A DNA stretch of 64,000 nt from Hymenoscyphus infarciens (Eukaryota > Ascomycota > Leotiomycetes > Helotiales > Helotiaceae). The translations under genes were made by a program, and so were the position numbers. The DNA lies in contig LLCB01000001.1 in assembly GCA_001414345.1 (NCBI GenBank), forward strand, positions 801,063-865,062. Reading direction: 5' to 3'. Below are positions 20,728 through 32,814 of this stretch, piece by piece; within the stretch, counting starts at the first letter, position 1; each line of letters starts with the position of its first letter. The notes beneath the pieces are model-generated. The model saw only the letters and a list, made by a program, of their open reading frames with translations. It made no database searches and had not been told where the DNA came from.

Positions 20728-23081
20728 TCAATAATCCTCTCCCACCAAAGGCGGCCACTTCCGGGTCACCTCCTCGTACAAAGGTCTAGCAATAAGCTGG
20801 TACATATCATCAATCTCATCCGTTCCTCTCCGGTGTGGGAAATGCAGGCAACTATTGACCGGATCCGAGAATAAGGGATCGTGAGCACGAATCTCTTCCC
20901 AAGTGCATGTATTCGCAATCGCGAGGTTGAATTCGTGGTTGTGTGCTCCGGGTGAGGTAGGTCGAAGACGGACTTTGTGTTGCCATTTTTCGATGGGAAC
21001 TCCGAAGCAAAGTTCGATTAAAAGAATTCCGAGGCATTCGAGAGATGTTTTGGGGCGGAAACTTGGGGGTGGTGCGGGGGAATCTGGGATTTTGGTGGTT
21101 GTAGAGATGAAGGATTGAGATATATAGGGTTGCGAAAAATCTATTTTGTCGTCGTGCTAGGAGGATGAGAGTTAGTTTATCTTGACATTCGTAACAAGTT
21201 CAACTTTTTGGATGGTGCGTTGCGTAATTTCATATAAGGGCAGATTATGTTCTCCAAGAGCAATGCTTACTTTTGTGAAGAGGATGTCTCTTTTGCTCCA
21301 GGTGTCACTCATCCAATGAGTTTTCTGTAACTGGAGAAGCGCCGAAGCAATTATGGTAGCAACCATTGCCCGCTTCTCGGGCGGGAACTCATCAGAACCT
21401 GCCTCGAGAACATCCATAAGTGTGGTTATCTTATTATTTTCTGGATTGGGGAGTGGAGTGCTAATAAAATTGTAGATGTATAAGTCCTGTTTGAGATAAC
21501 CGAGGGAATCGACGGAATTGTCTTGTTTCAGAGCGCCACAGAGGTCTGATATCAGAGCGGGTTTTGGGAATGGTCGGGAATCTTGGATTTCCGGGATCTT
21601 CTTGCTGAGGCTGTTAATAGATGATATCGAGTCCTCGAATACGATCATGGCATTTTTGAGGGTTTGTTCCTCATCGACCCTTTCTGATTGCATGGACTCC
21701 ATGACTTCAAAATGCCTGATTTCTTTCACTTTATCTGTCTTTTTGCGACGAAGCTTTTTGCTGAAAGTTGGGTTAGCATATAATGAAGATAACAATAGAT
21801 TTAGAATACCTGAAGGATAAACTGATATCTGAAACTTGAAGCCTAAAACTGCTCCTTTGTTGCTTTTTGGGTATTAAAGGAGGCCGCTGTGGAATAGTAC
21901 TGTAACTTTTTGTAGTCGATAACGATGGCGTAGGGGACGTCGATGGAAGGGGCGATGATTGGGCATTCTGCAGAGAAATCGGAGGCAAAACCGGTGGGTC
22001 TATCACTAACTGTGCGATATTTTCTTCTTGTTTTGAAACTTGTACACGCAGCCCTCGTTCCATTATTTTTGGAATTTTCTATTCGTCACCAAAGAGTCAG
22101 CTTATTTTCAGTGATAGAAAAACGGAGACCAGAGGTTCGTTGCCTGGATGTAATCGAAGTATGGTGGGAGCAAGGCCCAAACACGTTTAACCAGCAAGCC
22201 AAGTTAAATTTATTGCCCAAGCAATAGTATAAAAATACCTACCTCTGTATCTGAGTTGGACGACCCAACATACAACATGTTGAACTCGTCCTCGCCACGA
22301 TCAATCTTCCTCTCAAGTCGAAGCATTACGTTGTGAGAAGCCGCACAGCAGCAACTCCAACTACTTCTCAACACCCCATGCAAGCCGTTTGCATTGTCTC
22401 TATTCGTTTTAAAGAACGGAGCAAAAGTTGACGTTCTTTGAAAACCACGACTGCGTTGTTTGTCGCTCAGTTCGATCATTTGCTTTAAATCTCCAACTGC
22501 CTGCTTGACTGTTTCACGCCCTTCATAAGCTTTTTCCGCGAAAAGAGTCTGAATTATCCGTTTCCATTGGTAGCGCCACCAATCTGGGGTTTTATCACTG
22601 GATTCTAACTATATAAAGATGAGCCTCGTTTTCAAATCTGTGCAAGAAACGGGAAAGACGTGACTTGTCTCAGAGCACTTACGGCTTGAATATCCAAAAG
22701 GTCTCCCAATTCAAGCAAAATTTCATATATTGTCCCGATCGTATATATACACCAATCATATCGTGAATCCAGCCTCGTTTTCAGACGCTGTTTCAATACT
22801 GGACTTTTCCATCCTGCAAAGGAAGCATCTGTGGCGATATGCATAAAGGTATCTTTCGAAGTAGCAGAATTACCAGTGAGAAACGGATCGGGACCTCCAC
22901 ATAACAGATCATGTAAGATTCCTTCGAAAAATAATTGCTGGGCTTCCATGTCGCGGATAAGCGCCTCATATTTGCGACGATATTGAGCCCAATTCGAGAT
23001 GTACTTGGCCCCCTTTTTATACTGCTCGAAAGCTAATACAATCACGGCGTAAGCACCCAGAGCGAGCCCAGCGACCTCCAT
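20728..23081 (-). CDS. DUF7580-like fungal protein, 5 exons, 675 aa
   Basis: Exons 23081-22683, 22608-22243, 22078-21810, 21760-21196 and 21156-20728 sum to 676 codons with matching phases. The second intron is long (164 nt) but has a GCTGAC branch point and TAG acceptor. The fourth uses a GTTACG donor with ACTAAC branch; a donor at GTTGAA is possible. Start MEVAGLALGAYAVIVLAFEQ, then the helical N-terminal block of these proteins (QYRRKYEALIRDMEAQQLFF, WKSPVLKQRLKTRLDSRYDW). The middle has HGVLRSSWSCCCAASHNVML; the C-terminal half has VATIIASALLQLQKTHWMSD followed by WSKRDILF, then CLGILLIELCFGVPIEKW. These match my memory of the Pezizomycotina family DUF7580, of unknown role, kinase-like in layout. 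It is divergent from the C2H2 gene at 23447. Confidence 0.75.
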
Positions 23082-23446
23082 ATGGAGCGAGACTGAATAA
23101 AGATGATCTTGAAGGCAGAATGAACGCGTGCTGAGAGCTGAGCTGCAAAGCGGAGTTTGGCGTCAAACAATAAAGCGGCAGTAATACTTCGGGTCGTACC
23201 TGCCCGTTGTCCCAATTTTCTAGAGCAAGTCTTGGTAATTAACCTGAACACTTGGGACAAATTCGAATGTTAACACAGGTGAGATAGAGCAACAAGCTTC
23301 AAGGTTCGATTGTCGCAAAGTATTTAGGGGTATACCTGCCATCTGCACCCCATAAGCGCCTGACAATACGTGACCACGACCAAGAAAACACGAAACAAAT
23401 CTATATACATGAAGGATGCTGGAAGGCACAACGAAGAGTCGTTATC
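23082..23446. promoter_or_regulatory. Shared promoter of the DUF7580-like and C2H2 genes
   Basis: 365 bp between two ATGs facing away from each other. No clear TATA box. The two genes may be co-regulated; fungal genes with N-terminal signalling-like and zinc-finger domains are often found in such accessory neighbourhoods, but this pairing is only suggestive. Confidence 0.5.
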
Positions 23447-25104
23447 ATGGACACTGACGGCGGTCGCGACTCCAGATCGCCTTCTCCCTCCAGGCAAGAT
23501 GACTCGATCGCCTCGCACCACCAAACTTGCCGGGCTTTCTTCTTGAAATGCCTCAAAGCCCTTCAGACTGCGAAGAATAATCTACGGGGCGAGGAACGAT
23601 CTATGCCTCTAGAGTCGCAGGTGGATCGATATTGTATTTGGTTCAAAAATATTGCCGCCCATCAAGATGCAAAGCTTCCCAGTTCCCTCGAGTATCGAAT
23701 CCGGGAGGATGAAAATGCAATTAGGATTGTCAAAAAGGCGTTGGTATATTTGGCCGAATCATTAGAGATGCTCCTGATGATTCTCACGGGCGAAAAGGAG
23801 AATGAAACATGGGACTCGACATCAGAATTGACGGAACTCAGTTTATCTATTGATGAAGGTATCACTAGCCTCTTCGAACTCTCCATGATAATCCGGAAAA
23901 AACCCGAGAAAGACGAGTACGTTAAGGCCGCCCTCGCTTCTTCCTACGACCCAACTCCAGATATTGTCCATGTTGGCGATAAATATCCTCTTACCAGAAG
24001 TCGCGATGCTTGGTTGATGGAGCGACTGGGGACTGCCATTACACGGCGTCGACAGTATCTTCGATATCGGAAAGACCACCAAGAGAGGATGGAACAGATT
24101 CATGAAATAAGAAAAGACGCTGATGGGAAGACAGTGTGGTCTGGCGAAAAAGCCTCCACTTATGTCCATGGTGATATTCTCGGGAAAAGCATACCAAACC
24201 CTTCAATACCAAGTGACCTGAGCTCCACTGGACTTGGAAAGCGTCCTCAAACCGAGTATGCCGACTCTAGCAAGGGCAAAGACGGGGCTTTGGATCTTTT
24301 GAGAACACCTTTACTACCTAGGGATTCTAAAGGAGAACGAGTTAAATATGGAGAATATTTCGAATGCCCCTACTGTTGGCGACCTCTAAGCGTTCGGGAC
24401 AAAAACGAATGGAAGTAGGTTATCACGCATTTTCAGGTTAAACCATCGCTAAGATTTACCAGGAAACACGTTTTTAGTGATTTAAGACCCTATGTTTGCA
24501 CCTTCGAAGGTTGTGGCTTGAACAGTAGGTGTTCTCCGAGTTTCACTTTCTCTTTTCGAGGCTGGGACTCTCTTTCCCCCAAGACACTCTTCCTTCTACC
24601 CTTGCATTCTTCTTACTTTGAATACTAGTGTTTGATTCTCAAAACCAGTGGTTCGGCCATGAACTACGGTTCCACAGGCAACTTTGGTTGTGTAAATTTT
24701 GCAAAGATTACCCTCCCAAGTCGCGACCAGATCTTGAAAACCATTTCGGGAATATACACAAAGATTTATTCCCAGGGACTGAAATGGAGCCTCTACTTGA
24801 TTCTTGCGCCATCAAGCGAATAGATGCAACTTGTTGTCCACTTTGTACAACATATGGAAGCCGGTTGCAAACTATCAATCAATCAACGAAAAGCGATGTC
24901 AGTCTTAAACAATTCCAGGAGCACCTCGGTCGACACATGGAACAACTAGCTTTAGCCGCCTTGCCAGCAGAAGACCCAGACGAAAGAGAAACGAATGAGG
25001 ATGACACCACAAGTGATGAACTGAGTATTGGTGCCAGTGTTGAGAGTGATATGGCACGTTACTGGATTCCACAAGCTACTCCAGAGGGAAAAACGTTCTA
25101 CTAA
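23447..25104 (+). CDS. Fungal C2H2-type zinc-finger protein, 3 exons, 501 aa
   Basis: Exons 23447-24414, 24463-24524 and 24629-25104 close in frame (502 codons with TAA at 25102-25104). Residues 1-220 are helical without a known fold. Degenerate zinc fingers follow: YFECPYCWRPLSVRDKNEWK joined over intron 1 to HVFSDLRPYVCTFEGC; after intron 2 MFDSQNQWFGHELRFHRQLW with CKFC and ENHFGNIH; and CCPLCTTYG with FQEHLGRHMEQLALAALP. This arrangement is typical of a large, lineage-expanded fungal family often found near HET and NLR genes; its role is unclear. The acidic tail ends DMARYWIPQATPEGKTFY. The TAA is directly followed by more open sequence in the same frame (see 25111-26566), so the true C-terminus is in doubt. 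Confidence 0.8.
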
Positions 25105-25110
25105 AATACA

Positions 25111-26566
25111 ATGACGGGCGAGAGTAGTACGGAGCCGCCTCCAGACAAATCTTTCGATCATTCATCTATACCGCGAGCTTTCCACCATCGCGCCCCATCA
25201 CTTGATTCTAATCACGAAGAAAAGAAGACAAGGTTTTCTCCGGGAATTCCTGAACATATAAAACCAGTTCTTGAGCAGCAGCAGGACTACACTTATTACG
25301 ATGAGCGATTGAAAGCCGACACACTTGGGACAAATCTACCAACCTCGAAGGTTGCGACATCCTCAAAGCCAGTTGAAAATATACCGGGATCTGGGTTTAT
25401 AAGATCGCTCTTTGGTTTATCAAATCATGTGAATAAGAAAAAGATGGTTGTTGCGAGACCTCACAACCAACAGCAAGGAAAACAAAGGGGCACCCTCGAA
25501 GTACCCGCACCCTACCAACACCAGGAATCAATTTCTCCACCACATTCATTGGTGGTGGATGATTCACAAAGTCCTGTCATTGCTCGACCATTATCAGGTA
25601 AGGTGGTGCCGGGATTACCTCGTCCAAGCACATTCAAGAAACAACAGTTAGAGCTGCGGGATAGGTTGGAACCCGTCATACCCAACCCTGAGGAACGTCG
25701 TACGGTGTCAGTGAGTGGATCGAAGACGAAACATCTCCGAGGACGTATTCGCAAGGGAGGAAGGTCCATCAATCATACCTCTCGATCCGGTATTAAAAGC
25801 GGACGATATTCACGGCAAGGGTCACGATAATAGCAAAAGTGTTCTGAATCCAACAGAGGAGAGGGGCCGTCCAATCCGTGCCCCGGAAGGATCCTTCACC
25901 CTTGAGGAGTTTCAGAACTCTGATTATGAAGTTTTTGATAGCGATGCAGATTCGGTAATCAGGCCACACCAGTACGAGGATAAGGATGAAGAATCAAACA
26001 AGGCTTCAGAAACCGGCCAAAGGAGCGAGGAAGTCATTAATGCCAAAGCCGATCTAGAACCACAAATGGAAGCATTGTTAGAAAAGATGCGAGTTGTGAA
26101 AAGACGTAAGAGAAGGTTAGGGAGTGTAGAGAAGCAAACCCTAAGTCATAGTATCGGAAGTGACACAGACGACGAGGATATAAAACCTGTGACTTTTGAG
26201 GAAGTTGGCAGTAGCGCTCGAATATTTCAGAGGGGGGTTGATAAGTTGATATTCGACGATCCGCCGCCAAGAATTGTGGAATCGGATGAACCAGAATCTG
26301 AGGAGGATGTTGTAGCCTCACCATCCGGGCAGAATCTTCCAGCGTCTAGGGGCCTACAGCTCGTACCCAACTCAGGTGACAGCAACGAGCTGCCGACAAC
26401 TAGTAGAATTGAGTTTGAGGATACGGACAAAGTACCTCGAAAATCCGAATCTACTTGGATTAGTTATAGTCATAGTATAGAGGAGGCTATTGCGAGATAT
26501 ATACCAACACGACTTCATAATATTAAGGAGGATAATATAATACTATCATTTTCATCTACCCAATAG
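25111..26566 (+). CDS. Disordered ORF pair downstream of, and in frame with, the C2H2 gene
   Basis: From ATG 25111 the frame of the C2H2 gene stays open to 25830: low-complexity, Pro/Ser/Lys-rich (SSTEPPPDKSFDHSSIPRAF). A second frame (open from about 25715 to TAG at 26564-26566) continues with very acidic sequence (EEFQNSDYEVFDSDADSVIR, ESDEPESEEDVVASPSGQ) and a basic helix (KMRVVKRRKRRLGSVEKQ). A 49-nt intron, GTGAGT donor after 25713 to an AG before GAAGG, would join them in phase; otherwise a frameshift separates them. Whether this is a C-terminal extension of the C2H2 protein cut off by a CAA-to-TAA change, a separate gene or a dead tail cannot be decided from sequence alone. No folded domain. 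Confidence 0.4.
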
Positions 26567-27684
26567 ACTCCTAGGAAAGAGAAGCCCGGATAGTTAAGAG
26601 CACTTTTACAGAGCTGGTTTCAGAAAGGTCTATGATAAGGGTATCTCTTAATTTTCGGTCAGATACTAGACGCCGTCTAAATTTGATATTAATTGTGATT
26701 ATATCAGCATATTTCAGTTTTATAATTATTCCTTTCTAAGCGATATAAACGTAATTTGTACGTCTTGAATTTCCACCCGAAAATCTCGGGAAGATATATA
26801 TCTCTTATATGTTTTGGATTTCCTAGGAAGAATAACTGGAGCAAACATAGAATAGAGAGTATATTAATATAGACTATTAAAGAGGGGTTTAGAGAGTGAT
26901 TCTTATAGGTCTTAGGTTTTCTTTGACTTTGAAAGAAGGGAAGGAGTTGATTTGTTTTTATTTTTCGTCGACGAATTCTCTTCATATGTTTTTCCTTAGA
27001 TATGACTCTTTCCTTATTTCCTGCCTAGGTATCTATATTATTTATTCTTCAATTCTAATTAATCTCAAGGCATCATTGTTGAGTCACATATCCACGACTC
27101 TGTTTTTTACTTACAATGGAAGGCAGACAGCATGTGGGTAAAGTAGGTTGCTCTTTTGTAAGTGTTCTCTTCAATCACCCGAGATCGTGCGGAGTAGTCT
27201 AGAATAATTATTCGAGCCTACGGAGAACTTCTTAACGAGGGTATCTTTAACTCACCTGAACCTTCCCAATTAATAACTACATTCAGACTGCCTAAAACTG
27301 GAGCAGGCACCATATATTTGCCTAGGTTGAGTTACGAAAAATTAACCCTCACGTGAAGTCTCACACCACCAATTTTTCAGACCATCCCAGAAAAGCTCAC
27401 ATCATCTTCCGGGCACATTCTTTGATCCTTGTCATCATTCAAAAGTTTGACTCACTCGTTCTTCGCATCCTATTCCGTTCAAACTTAGCCTGTGGCAGCC
27501 CGGTTATCAGATGAAGTACAAATCACGTTTCTTGTGTTGTGAATTTCAAGGTTCTGTGAACCTATCTATTTTCACAAGTCCACAAACATCATATCATTTT
27601 CTGATTGCTATTTATATCTATCGTACTACCGGGGTAATCGAGTCATTCTAACTTGGCCTTGCTTTTTTTTCTTTATCCTTCGGT
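26567..27684. other. Intergenic, partly AT-rich
   Basis: 26.6-27.1 kb is AT-rich with many TpA steps and short closed frames, perhaps an old repeat. 27.3-27.68 kb is of normal composition and pyrimidine-rich near its right end (CTTTTTTTTCTTTATCCTTC just before the next ATG), as expected for a promoter. Confidence 0.4.
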
Positions 27685-28068
27685 ATGAAGCGAATAAAAT
27701 ATTTTGATGTTCTCTGGCTGGATTTCAGCGAGCAGCACACCTTAGCCTGGACAACTATCAATTTCTCGCAAATCTACGAAGTAAGAATTGGATGAAACCA
27801 TTCCCAAACTTCCAATATTGACTTTTTCATCCTGCAGCTGCCTAAAGAGGATGACGATCACGTGCTGGGAGATATTGGTCCGTGCACCTGCAATTTTGGT
27901 TCTGCTGGCCTCACGATCTCGATGCCACCTGCACCTCAAGCATCCCTTCCTATGTTGTTCCGGCAAGACGCGGAGAAAATGTCGCAGTTGCAGTATCACT
28001 CACACACCGTTGCACTATATATATCACCACCTTCGGAAACGGCACATGCTTTGGATTCAGCCAAATGA
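27685..28068 (+). CDS. Two-exon orphan protein, 108 aa
   Basis: Exon 1 27685-27780 and exon 2 27838-28068 are separated by a 57-nt intron (GTAAGA donor, CTGCAG acceptor); both exons end in phase and the stop is TGA at 28066-28068. The product starts MKRIKYFDVLWLDFSEQHTL, continues WTTINFSQIYE, then LPKEDDDHVLGDIGPCTCNF and ends SPPSETAHALDSAK. It is too short in each exon to stand out as a plain ORF. The conserved-looking Trp-rich start, clean splice signals and codon-like third-position use support a real gene. No signal peptide or membrane span. Function unknown; the C-T-C pair could bind a metal but that is speculation. Confidence 0.6.
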
Positions 28069-30205
28069 AGCCTCAATTGGCCTACTTGACCGACAATGAT
28101 TGGAGGGGCGATGCCCTCACAAATGCGGAGCGCGCTGGCGCTGTAAGGTGGGATGAAGCTGCACGAAGCCAGGCGCGTTTTCAGCCAAAACGATAAGCAT
28201 TCTTCCGGTGGTGGTGTTACCTCGACGTGGCCTCGTTTTCCTCATGTTTTCGTGCCTTCTTCCCCTTCTTTTGAAGTTATTATATCCTTCTGGAATGCCC
28301 AACGAAGTCGTGAGGCTCTCGGTGAAAGGAGCTCGGTCAACGAGGAGTTGGGGGCCAGTTTCCATCCATTTTCGTTAAGTTCCATTCCACTTACGCAACA
28401 CTAGTGCTGACACTCACTCGTCGGCTGGGGAAAAGCAGTAATACTGTACAGTCATGCAGTCAGCTTCCTGGATCATGATGCATGGCCATCTGCATGCATG
28501 TTGGTGGCGAGGCAGCACTGGAAGCACACTTGTTTGACGCTGCGGCTGGGATTACGGGATTCGCAACCAACAACACCAACTTGGGCTCGAGATGAGCAGG
28601 ATGATGAGTTTCAAAATGCTCCAAAGGCATCCTCCGATTCGACTACAAGTCGGCTCGCCATCCTCATTCCATCACCTCTCAATGTTTGCTTCTGCCTGAA
28701 GTCCACCCACCCACCGCGGCCGTTGGCTCACACAAAGTCCACACCATCACTGCGCCATTTGGCTAGCATTATCATGGGCGGATCAGCGTACAAGGCCAGG
28801 AGACAACCAGGACGACTTTTTCATCCTCGAATCAAAATCGTCGTGGCGACTGCATTACGCTGGATACGGCATTTGGTACTCGCCCAGTGGGTTCCGCCCT
28901 CGCTCGGTCTTGTCGGTACCCATGTCCCTCACTTCGGGTTGCATAATATCCACCGCCAGGAGGGCGACCTGAGCGATTCCTTAAAAGAGGGCATATCCGG
29001 ACATTTCAATTTTTGCTCGCCCTCCGCATTTGCTTGTTGCTGCGCAGATACTACTTGCTCACTATTTTCTACCATTTTTACAAGCCGGAAACCCCCAGAT
29101 GTGTGTGATAGATTCCACTGTAAAATCTGCACCCACATTTAGCCAATCACCGCTTCGGATAGGCCCAGAGGACTCGAAAGGGGAGTGGACCCACTTTTTG
29201 AGAATACCACGACACTTGGTTGGCCGATCCTGGTCTTCCACCCTTCGAACAGAGGCCCCCCAACAGCTCTCACCGAAAGCTCAGGACTGAACACGCACCT
29301 CTCGTCCCTCGACACTCTACACCAAGTTGCGGCAGCGTTCAACGGCCAACCAGCATGAGGGGCACTCGCTCGATATTTGAACACACGCATTTAGGGCGGA
29401 ACACGATGGACACGAGGAACCTGGAGCACGTCGAGTACCTCACTCTCGCCCTATGCTACTACCAATTGTGCCGCACCAGCACTCGGGAGGGAGGCCCATT
29501 GTTCAATGGGAAGTCCTGGACTCAGTCAGTCCGACTACCGGAGAAGCCTTTGGATTGGTCTCATACTTATGTACTTTGGTACATAGGTACTTGCTCTTTA
29601 GCCCTATCTGGTATCAGCCACGTGATATGATGTTTACATGGCTCTCCCTCTATGCTTCATCTATCACGGATCTATCCAGAGCTACGAGCGACAGATGTTG
29701 GTGATGACCATGGTCAAGCTTCAGGTAGTCCCGTCCCTCTGAAGGTAAGTTGTCGATAATGGCTCTGTCCTTGCGTGGGGTTTGCGCGTCCTGCGAATCT
29801 TTTGGAGTCCTGTATTCCTGTACGGTAGGTTATACGGTAGGTCGGAGCACCATATCTTCCACTCCGCCCTTCCCTCGCCCTCACTCTTCACCTCTCGCTT
29901 CGGGTCCGCGTGGAAGCTTTCCCCTCCTCCCCCGTCTTCTGAACAATTCCCTTCTTTTCTCCTTCCTCTCTTTCCTCGCTACTCTCGACACCAACCTCAC
30001 TCCCGCAAACAATACCATTGTTTCTTAAAACAAGACTTCGTTCGTCTCCTTCCTATACTGAAGGTAGGTCTTTGAATCTTTTACCGCATCGCAACAACTT
30101 CGTGCTGACCTTGCTGTCTAGGCCACCGCCAACAGTCATCGTCTTCCCAAATTGGCATTTCAACACCAGCCAGACCGCCGATTCGCCTCCATCGCGATAA
30201 TCGAC
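28069..30205. other. Long upstream region with a 5'UTR intron
   Basis: No supported gene in about 2.1 kb. The open frames crossing it have no domain. Near 29568-29588 TATGTACTTTGGTACATA is an imperfect palindrome. At 30064-30121 a GTAGGT...CTGACC...TCTAG segment has all marks of an intron in the leader of the 30206 gene. Much of the interval is GC-rich and pyrimidine-skewed near 29.85-30.05 kb, fitting a long promoter and 5'UTR. Confidence 0.4.
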
Positions 30206-30817
30206 ATGCCTTTGCACGATTCTCCGACCGGGTCATATGCTCATGGCAAGCCCGAGTCATATTCCACTGATATTGACGGCAACACCGGCAACAACTTCCA
30301 CGATAGTGGCTGTTTCGCACAACAGAGTAGTGTATCTGCTTCTCCCATCAGGTCTTACGAAGATTTTGTGCTCTATGACTCCGACTCGGAATTCATTGAT
30401 GATGAGGCTTCTCTTCGTCCGAATAATGGGTCTAACTATAATGGCACCCGTGATTCCTCCACTGCTTATATTGCCAAATACACGTCTTATGATGCCTCCC
30501 GGAGCAACGAAGGCGGCAGCAACTCCACGCCAGTGAGCCAAGGCAGCCGCGCAAGCTCACAAACCCAACCAGCTCAACGCCCATCTTTGTTTGGGGATTC
30601 TGAGCTGGCGCCTACTCAAGGTCCTTCACCTCTTTCCCAATGGGTTGTTTCCCCACACCGGCATGAAGAAATCGCTCTCCATTATGGAACATTACCCCGC
30701 TCTCAGGACGATGAGGAATCCATACGGCCTACCCCCGAACCCACCTCACCACCACCGTCTTCTAAACCCCGAAAGTCGAAATCAGGCAGCAGCAAGTCAC
30801 AACGGCGTCAGCGTTGA
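30206..30817 (+). CDS. Disordered Ser/Pro-rich acidic protein, 203 aa
   Basis: The first ATG is 30206 (MPLHDSPTGSYAHGKPESYS); TTG-started extension upstream is ignored. Sequence is low in hydrophobic residues: an acidic patch (YEDFVLYDSDSEFIDDEASL), Ser/Thr/Gln-rich middle (GSRASSQTQPAQRPSLFGDS), and a basic tail (SSKPRKSKSGSSKSQRRQR) that could be a nuclear signal. No folded domain. The gene has a long leader with a probable intron (30064-30121) and sits alone, the pattern of regulatory proteins in fungi. Possibly the N-terminal exon of something longer, though the TGA is followed by no obvious splice partner. Confidence 0.55.
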   Translation: MPLHDSPTGSYAHGKPESYSTDIDGNTGNNFHDSGCFAQQSSVSASPIRSYEDFVLYDSDSEFIDDEASLRPNNGSNYNGTRDSSTAYIAKYTSYDASRSNEGGSNSTPVSQGSRASSQTQPAQRPSLFGDSELAPTQGPSPLSQWVVSPHRHEEIALHYGTLPRSQDDEESIRPTPEPTSPPPSSKPRKSKSGSSKSQRRQR

Positions 30818-32814
30818 TTTCAGCAACGCATTTATTTTTTTCACGACAATCACTTCGCATCACGAAGCGAAGATGATTGATTTTTATATCACGACTCTAG
30901 CACGCATGTGTGGAGTTTTAATTTTCGTTAATCGGAATGTCAATTCGCGTATTTCCTTGAGTCTGTTATCGAGGACTTTGGGTCTGATTTTCACGGTCGG
31001 GGGTTTTATTTCTTTGGATTTACTTGACAGAACAGCGACGGTTGAAGGGTGTTCCCGGACTGGATTTTTGGCTACGGCAACGCTGTGCGTAATGATGCTG
31101 ATGAACGATGATGAGGATGGGGGCACTGGTGCCTAGATTGTCTCCCTGCGATGATTCTTTTGATATCTATACAGCGCGGATGTTTGAATTTTGCGTTGAG
31201 GTTCATGAAACATAAAAAAAGTTATTTGGGCTTGGGTTTCTTATTTTTGTGTTCATGCTCTGTTTGTCTTTTTACCAGTGGGGATTTTTATATATCCAAC
31301 CCTCTGCTCGATTAACTTTGGCATGTTATAGCATCTCGTATGAGTGCTGATGTTTTAAGCTATTAATATCAAGAACTTTGCGGCTTATATACTTTCCCGC
31401 TGATCGTGAATTGACTTTTTGCCTCGATGTTTATCTTGAAGTGCAACCTGGTCCTCGAGTACAGACTTGTTCTTAAACTTATTACTTTGCAACCTCTTGT
31501 CACCCTTCCCACTTCCCTGTATCCTTCATAGTAAGTGGCAGATGCTCATATGGTGTTGCTGTCTACGTCGTCTGAACTAAAATCGAAAAAAGTTCAGATG
31601 AGGGTGGGGCGCCGTTCAAAGTTCAAAGTTCAAGGGGGGAGATGACCCCGCAACGCGTCGCGCCGAGCCGGAGGGGAATGTTGCCCCGCTTCTCGCTTTT
31701 GGTGGCGAGGGGTCTTCTGTGCTTTCGTTTTATGGCAGGACTTTTGAGTTTGTGTTTTACCTATAACTCGGAGTCGCAAGAGGACCGGCTTCTCTATTTA
31801 CTTAGTTGGAGATTCTATCTTCAAACTTCTTGTATCATCTTAGACAAGTTACTAGAGGGGGACGGTTGGGTTTTGGTTGGGTCTCTCTTGTAGATGGAAG
31901 ATGTGCAATCATCGCATGGAAACGTGGGAGAAGGAAGGTTCTGTTCTTGTATTTGTCTTCCCTGATCTTCCAATCACTTCATAAAACTTAACGGGTTTTT
32001 GGGAAGTTCTTCGAACCTGGGTTAACAACTGCTTATACTTTGGTTTTTCATAATAGATCTTCTCATAAAAGTCATTTGGCTTGGAGAATTTCACTTGGTC
32101 AATTTTTTGAATGCGGAGGAATTGAGGTCGAGGGATTAATGCGACCCCGTGGTGCCATTCTTCCTCGTAAAAGGCAAGCTCACAAGAGCTTGGTGGGGCA
32201 CTTCAAACAGTAGACTGGTGTTTCCCATGTTGAATCTCTTCTAAATCAATGACTCTCTCTAGTAACCTTACTATAATATTAGGCTACTTAATCGTCAGGT
32301 AAATATTCTCGTCCAAATTCCAATTATACCCAGATGTTCAAAGTTCAAACAGCCAATTCCTTCTGGGGTTTCTATGTTGTACGTAAAAGGAGGAGTAAGA
32401 GGGTCTTCATCAAACCTGGCGATTCATGGAACTGGACCAAGTGGATGCGCGTATACACTACAATCCAGGGTTTAATTTTTACTTGGAGGTGCTCGAATCT
32501 CTTGCAACCGTCTCATACTTAATTTTTGGTGTGAGTTGACGTGCTTGTGGGGACGGGGAAGGAATTTTGCCCACGAGGGTTTTGTGGGGATATCTTTAGG
32601 TTGGTAATGCAGAGTTGCGTGCACGCTCTTGGGGATAAAATTTGGGGCTTGGGTTACTTCACTTAAAGTTGAAGTGGAGCTAATTTATCGTTACCTCACC
32701 AAGAAAGCCAATACACCGTTCTTAGCCTTCCCAAGACCCTATGTATTGTGATAGTGGTATGTGGATTAGAAAAAAGGATGCAGAGCTTCTCTGGAGCCGG
32801 CAAAGCGGGCTCCT
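30818..32814. other. Gene-poor DNA
   Basis: About 2 kb without a supported gene. Near 30855 CACTTCGCATCACGAAGCGAAG can fold on itself. TCAAAGTTCAAAGTTCAA lies at about 31615-31632. A minus-strand frame at 31909-32094 (MKFSKPNDFYEKIYYEKPKY) has protein-like composition but no other support. The motif AACCTGGGTTA (about 32016) is an outlying copy of the repeat that dominates the next 3 kb. Confidence 0.4.
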
